Of a stretch of 64,000 nucleotides of DNA, positions 58,831 through 64,000 are shown one piece after another; positions within the stretch are counted from its first letter, which is position 1, and the number at the start of each line of letters is the position of its first letter. The position numbers and the translations under genes are program-made. The stretch is from positions 9,982,001 to 10,046,000 of the forward strand of contig NC_079882.1 in the NCBI RefSeq assembly GCF_029227915.1. The letters are read 5' to 3'. Below the pieces are notes generated by a model, which did no database searches, was not told the origin of the DNA, and saw nothing but the letters and a program-made list of their open reading frames with translations. The stretch is from Hydractinia symbiolongicarpus. Lineage: Eukaryota; Cnidaria; Hydrozoa; Anthoathecata; Hydractiniidae.

Positions 58831-61800
58831 CTATATAGTTGCACTTTTGAAATAATTTACAAGACATACAGATTGGTTGATCAGTTCGTCACAATTCGTC
58901 CACGTCTCCTGCAAAATTGTCGTCAAAAGTTCAGCTTTGTCATGTAATTCTTTTTCGATGTACAACAGGTCCCCGTGTAGCTATGGAAACAAAAAAATTG
59001 TCAACAGATTCTCCTTTTTTTTGTATTGTACAAATTGTAAAAAGGTTTAGAAAAGTAATTTTTATTACTATTTTTACTTTCTTTTTACTTTGACCTACCT
59101 TCAGAAAGAGCGAAATATATGCTTGAACAAGTTCATAATCCTTTCCAATACGCAGTAAGTCGATAAAGCATTGTAACACTATGCATAATAGTTCGACGCT
59201 TCCACCTGCGTCCGGACCAAGTGAACGAAATTCAACATCTGTTTCAGACGGACTCATGTTTCGTAACTTGTCAAGAAAGATAACAGCTATGAAAAAATAT
59301 ACAAAAGCTAAAGCCAAAATGAATTCGATATGTTAGAAAATCCATAACATTCTCTACAAACCTCTATCAGTTTGTTCCTGCTTCAATAACTTCTGAATAG
59401 GCGAGTCAAATCCAAACGTTTGAAATTTTTTCACCCGTGAACTCTGAGAAATGAGACGATTAGAATTCATAGGTTAACATTTAAAAAAAGAAATAGCAAA
59501 GTAAAACAGATGAAAGCTAACCTCATCCTCATCTTCATTGGATTGCGTTATGTCGAACTTTGTTTCCAAACCTCCAACAGTTGGTAAGAAAAACGGTGCA
59601 GCTTTTGGTTTCTTAGGAGGCTGTTTGGGCTTGTTTCGTTCCTAAGAGTAGGGCAAAATAAAACTCCTAAATGAATTATATATAAAAGGTCATAAAAAGA
59701 AAGTCGCTATAGTGTTCTTGAGTAGTAAGCACACAAAGTTGATTATGTAGAAATAAACACCACACACTATATGTATACCTTAATCAGTTCAAGGTTAATT
59801 AAAGTCTGCCAACGTGATTCCGGTAGCATAGAAAGTGTGACCAGGGGTGAAGAAATTTGTTCCGGAGAGATATATTCTTCCACATTACTCTTCTCTTCCA
59901 TTTCAACTTCTTCAACTTCCACTTGACTTTCTTTAAGTAAAACAAGAGAAACGGATTATATATAACTGAATAACTAGTAATCAGCAATTGTGATTGTAAG
60001 CGTTTTATATCGCAAGGCAGTTGTGAATTGTGGAGGTTTTGTGTTGCGTAGTAATTGTACAGTATTTCTCTAATAAACGCCCCTATAATATTATATAAAG
60101 CCTCTCTCTTTTAAATGAACCTTTGTAATAAACGACCTAATAGTGTGATCACAGGGAGGGCGTTTATTAGAAAATCTCTTGAGCCAACCGATTCGGACAT
60201 TGAAGAAGCCAATATTAAAAGAATTTAATTGATTTTGATGAAGAAGACATGACCTTGCAAATATTGAGGATATATATAAAATATCTCATATATGAAAAAA
60301 AATATATGTTGTAAATAAACGCCCCTCTCTTATTAACGCCCTCTAAAATCTTAAAAATTCTACAAGCGCTCAAAGCGTTTATTGGAGAAAAAAGGGTAAT
60401 TTGTAAACTCTCCCATCCTCCTTTCAAATACATTTTTAAAAATAAAAATCGACATGCGTTTACCTTCTGTTTCAATCTGAGTGGTCGGCAACGATAGCGA
60501 AACAGGTTGATAATCATTTGGTAGAGGGGAAGGATACACTCCGGAATAAGTCACTTTGTTTGACCTAAAACATGAAAGTTCTTGTGAGAAGATCACAGGG
60601 AACAGCAATTCACCCATCAGGAAAATCCACGCAAATTCGCCCGCCGCTACTGAAAGCTATGATTTTGGCTCACCGAAGAAAAAAATTAAGCATTATATTA
60701 TAGACTAGCTAAAATTTAGGGGGTCCTTTTTGTATCCCATATTTCGTGTTTCCATAGCACGACGTTTTTTTGCGGCAAGACAGACAGATAGAATACGGCT
60801 ATTATTAATATAAAGACTGGCCGTTAGCCCATGGTAAATCCACGGGAATTCGCCCATTACAGTAAAATATATCGCAATAATTTGTAGTTTTAAGGTTTAG
60901 TGACTGGTTTAGCACGGGCCAGTTTTGGACAGGAAAAAATACGGGTATTATTATAAAGAAGATTATAAATTATAAACACCACGTAAACACTCACCATAAG
61001 TATATTCCCAAGTCATCCTGGTGTGTCGTAGCAAGAAATTCACCAGTTGGAGAAATCGCGACACTCGACGCAGGTGTGTCCACCAGAAAACAGTCTATTA
61101 GTCTAGATGTACCAAACAAAAAAACAGCTTTCTTGACTGTTAATGACAAAACAAATATTGACAAGATTAAATGTTTTTCACATTATTAGGATCTGGTGTT
61201 TTAAATCCTAAAAATTATTATTATAAACAAATTTTATGAAGCATAAGAATGAAAATGCTAAATATGCTCCAGAAAAAATGTTCTAGCTAAACACCTAACA
61301 ATAAATACCTAACAGCAAATTTACGCAAATCTGCAACTCCTATTAAACGTAGTGAAAAATTTTTATCAACTCCAAAATATTGAAGTTTGATATACAACAT
61401 CTATATCGTGAAGTCATCTTTCTTAAACTACTAACTTTCTTAAACTACTGCTAACTGAGCTAATACACCAACCTTGCTGAAGGTACATCCCATGTTTTGA
61501 TAGATCCATCCATGGATGCAGAAACTAACCATCGCGCATCGCTACTCCATGACTATGAAGAGAATACGTTTTCGTGAATGTCTCAAAAAAAAACTTTAGG
61601 GGTACGGCAAAGTTTCATTGCATAACGTCTAGATAAGGCGGAATAAATTAAACGTGACTTACTATATCCGTAATAATACTTGTGTGCCCTGGGAATTTTC
61701 GAACGGCATTTCTTGTATCGATGTCGTATATTGTCAGAGAAAAGTCTTCAAAGCAAACAGCCAACAAAGAGCTGAAAGAATTCGCAGAAACTTTTTATCA

Positions 61801-63989
61801 ATCTTTATTTTATTTATATGAAAGAAACGAAGGTAATTTACCTTACCTTTCTCTATGTAATCTGCTTTTAATAACCGGACATTGGCAGTTGATTGTATCA
61901 ATAAGGGTGTGTTCCTTGAAATCCCACGTCTAAAAATACAGAACGCGATACAGAGTTACAAAGAAGCTGATTATGAAGGTATTAAATGCTGTAAAAATTG
62001 TAACCTTTATAGATTTGTCAGCTGATGTGGACACCATTACGAGGTTGGCTGTATCCACAGCAACGCCTCTGATTATTCCTTTATGACCTGAAGTATCAAA
62101 GAAAAGAATGTTTTGTAAAGTACTAGTACTCTACACTATTTGCAACAAATAATTTTATATGGTTACAAGGAATACCGTTTCCTTTCTTTCCAAAGCAGCC
62201 ACGTTGTATCCCAGATTGTAAATTGAATTTTTCGATCAAGCCGTTTTTGTAACCAACAATAGAGAAATTGCCACAGCTGCTAATATCAACAGCCTAAAGA
62301 AGTTAAAGAGTTAAATAAAGTATGGATTTTTTAATAACAGGAATTTCCAAATCGTGAACATACCGTAGCAACTTTTGTCTTTGATCCATCCAGTCCAAGT
62401 TTGAATTTTCCCTTCGCACGTTTCATTGTACTCCACGTCACGCCAGAAGAATATCCCAAATGACACGTGACAACATTATCCCAATCTTTCTCTCTGGATG
62501 TTTCTAAATAAAAAATTCCCTGGCTTTTGACAAGTGGACCGTAAATAATACCATTACGATTTACATGGAGGGAGTCGCAAAATCGTTTGAATTTCCAAAT
62601 TTTTAATTCAAAGTTTCCTTATGAAACTAGTGCCAAGACCAACTATATACAGAGCTCCAAATTTCTTACATTATCAGAGTAAAGAGATTGTCTTTTGACA
62701 CAACTACCAACAAGAAAGTGTTAGGATTAGATATTCTATTTTTAGATGAACAGACTGAGAGAATCCGAACAGTATGTCAGGTGCTGTGAAGACGTGATAA
62801 AAATTGGCAATATGAATTTCGCATATTCACTTTTGTTTGGCGAGTTATTTTGTCATAAGATATTTTTATATACGCATGTAAGGATACAAGAATAGTACAT
62901 TGAATACCGAATTTTATGGTATTTTAGAATACGAATAAAATTGTTAACATCTCAACAGCGAGAAAAAAGGTAAAATTAGCAAAAATTAGGGTATTTTAAA
63001 AAATCATGCTGAGCAAAAAAAAAAAAAAAATTTAAATTGCAAGAAAAATTGTTTAAGAATTCAGGACTATTTCAGTTTTTCAACTACTTTTCTGGAAAAT
63101 ATTTCTGTTAGGTTTGTAGAAAAAATAAATTATCTTGTGTGGTTTAAAGTAATATTAACATAATTAATTTTCAGGACTATTTAAAGATATCGTTTTAATT
63201 TTTGGTAAGACTCTAGCAGGAATTTCCAGAACCGTCTCACCATGGAAATGACAATGCAGCTGCATCTACTGACAACAGAATGCAACTTTTGCAGATATTT
63301 AGGCCAGGAAAACAGCAAGCTTGTTGCACATTCTAAAATTCACGCATTACATAATAGCCCACTATATGACCTGTGAGTGCGTTAGAATTTGAATTATTAA
63401 CAAGTTTAAAAGAAGTGTATGCTAAATCGAACGTGTGTTCATAAAGCAAGACGATTTTTGAAATTCAAACAATGAGGAATAATTAGGTGTGGCAATTTTA
63501 ATCACGTGATCTACTATCTTTCGTATCGCAAACAGGGTCAAATCTCTACTTCATACCTGCTGCAATGCAAGTTATAGGTGGAAGTTGCAAATCTTCAATC
63601 TGCATACCACTGTGTTTAAATTTTTTAAGTAAAGACCCTAAAACATAGTCAAGATTAAATATTTATTTAGTTAAAAAAACTCATGACGTAAGCAGTATTT
63701 CAACATATAATACCTTGACTAAATTCATGGCATTGTTCTCCTCTCATGACGGCTGTATATCGAAGCGTTCGATCCATACCTTATGAAAACATTTACAAAA
63801 ATAGTCAAAAAAAGTTGAAATTTTTATTTTACTTCATTTTTCAATTTCCCTCGATCATTAAATCATACCTGCTGTTAGAACGACATTTCCATAAGAACCA
63901 TAAAATAATGATTGTGTTGGTGGAGCACTATGACCACATCGACTCTTTAACAACCTACAACTACCATCTGGATTGTCGAAAATCCAAAT
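58831..63989 (-). CDS. WDR36: WDR36/UTP21, SSU processome WD-repeat protein (3' part)
   Basis: Sixteen exons covering the C-terminal 593 residues: 63869-63989, 63714-63779, 63557-63637, 62364-62503, 62176-62293, 62005-62087, 61847-61929, 61663-61771, 61473-61552, 60995-61102, 60464-60564, 59779-59930, 59522-59641, 59362-59443, 59099-59286, 58831-58980. The 5' exons lie beyond the right edge. WDR36 (yeast Utp21) is a tandem WD40 subunit of the UTP-B complex in 18S rRNA processing in the nucleolus. Landmarks: RLLKSRCGHSAPPTQ, LQLPPIT, SREKDWDNVVTCH, AVDISSCGNFSIVGY, HKGIIRGVAVD, WLVSASMDGSIKTWD, FLATTHQDDLGIYLWSN, PPKKPKAAPFFLPTVGGLE, the Utp21 C-terminal EFRSLGPDAGGSVELL and ELVQAYISLFLK. All phases agree. 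It converges on the LamG gene, with 176 bp between stop codons. Confidence 0.95.
60068..60175. repeat. Inverted repeat of the AATAAACGCCC family
   Basis: TTTCTCTAATAAACGCCCCT at the left pairs with GGAGGGCGTTTATTAGAAAA at the right. Further AATAAACGCCCC copies lie at about 60315 and 18602. It lies in a WDR36 intron. Probably a short MITE. Confidence 0.55.
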
Positions 63990-64000
63990 CTTAAAAAAAA

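Overview
This is an AT-rich, intron-rich animal genome window. Five conserved metazoan protein genes could be rebuilt exon by exon with consistent splice phases: a TM9SF3-type nonaspanin, a TMTC1-type O-mannosyltransferase, the ciliary/planar-polarity protein Inturned (INTU), a secreted laminin-G/EGF protein, and the 3' half of WDR36/UTP21. Two small secreted cysteine-rich genes (an LU/Ly6-like protein and a VWC-like protein) are also present. The gene content requires a metazoan. The low GC, the intron structure and the LINE, SINE and MITE types suggest a non-bilaterian such as a cnidarian, possibly a hydrozoan; that assignment is inference only.

Layout. 1-6.5 kb: transposon debris, comprising a pogo/Tigger-like deletion derivative, a truncated LINE tail, a hAT-like element with a BED finger, and MITEs. 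7.7-16.6 kb (+): TM9SF3-like, 14 coding exons. 16.9-20.6 kb: MITEs and foldbacks. 20.6-22.0 kb (-): LU-like gene. 22.65-29.9 kb (-): TMTC1-like, 18 coding exons. 30.5-37.2 kb: LINE fragments, a tRNA-like SINE, and a LINE nested inside an older LINE. 38-39 kb: foldback MITEs. 39.36-40.2 kb (+): VWC-like gene. 40.5-55.0 kb (-): INTU, 18 coding exons, whose 7.6-kb first intron carries a tandem duplication, a SINE and a hAT-like element. 56.9-58.65 kb (+): LamG-EGF-LamG gene. 58.8-64 kb (-): WDR36/UTP21, running off the right edge.

The genes do not form a functional cluster. They belong to separate systems: Golgi/endosomal membrane traffic, ER O-mannosylation of cadherins, ciliogenesis, extracellular adhesion and ribosome biogenesis. 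Mobile elements fill the intergenic space and the long introns. All family calls come from reading translations by eye against remembered family features; no database search was run. No clearly undescribed gene system was found. The best leads are the small secreted cysteine-rich genes, the SINE with an internal empty site, hAT-like elements with short target duplications, and a recurrent foldback family.
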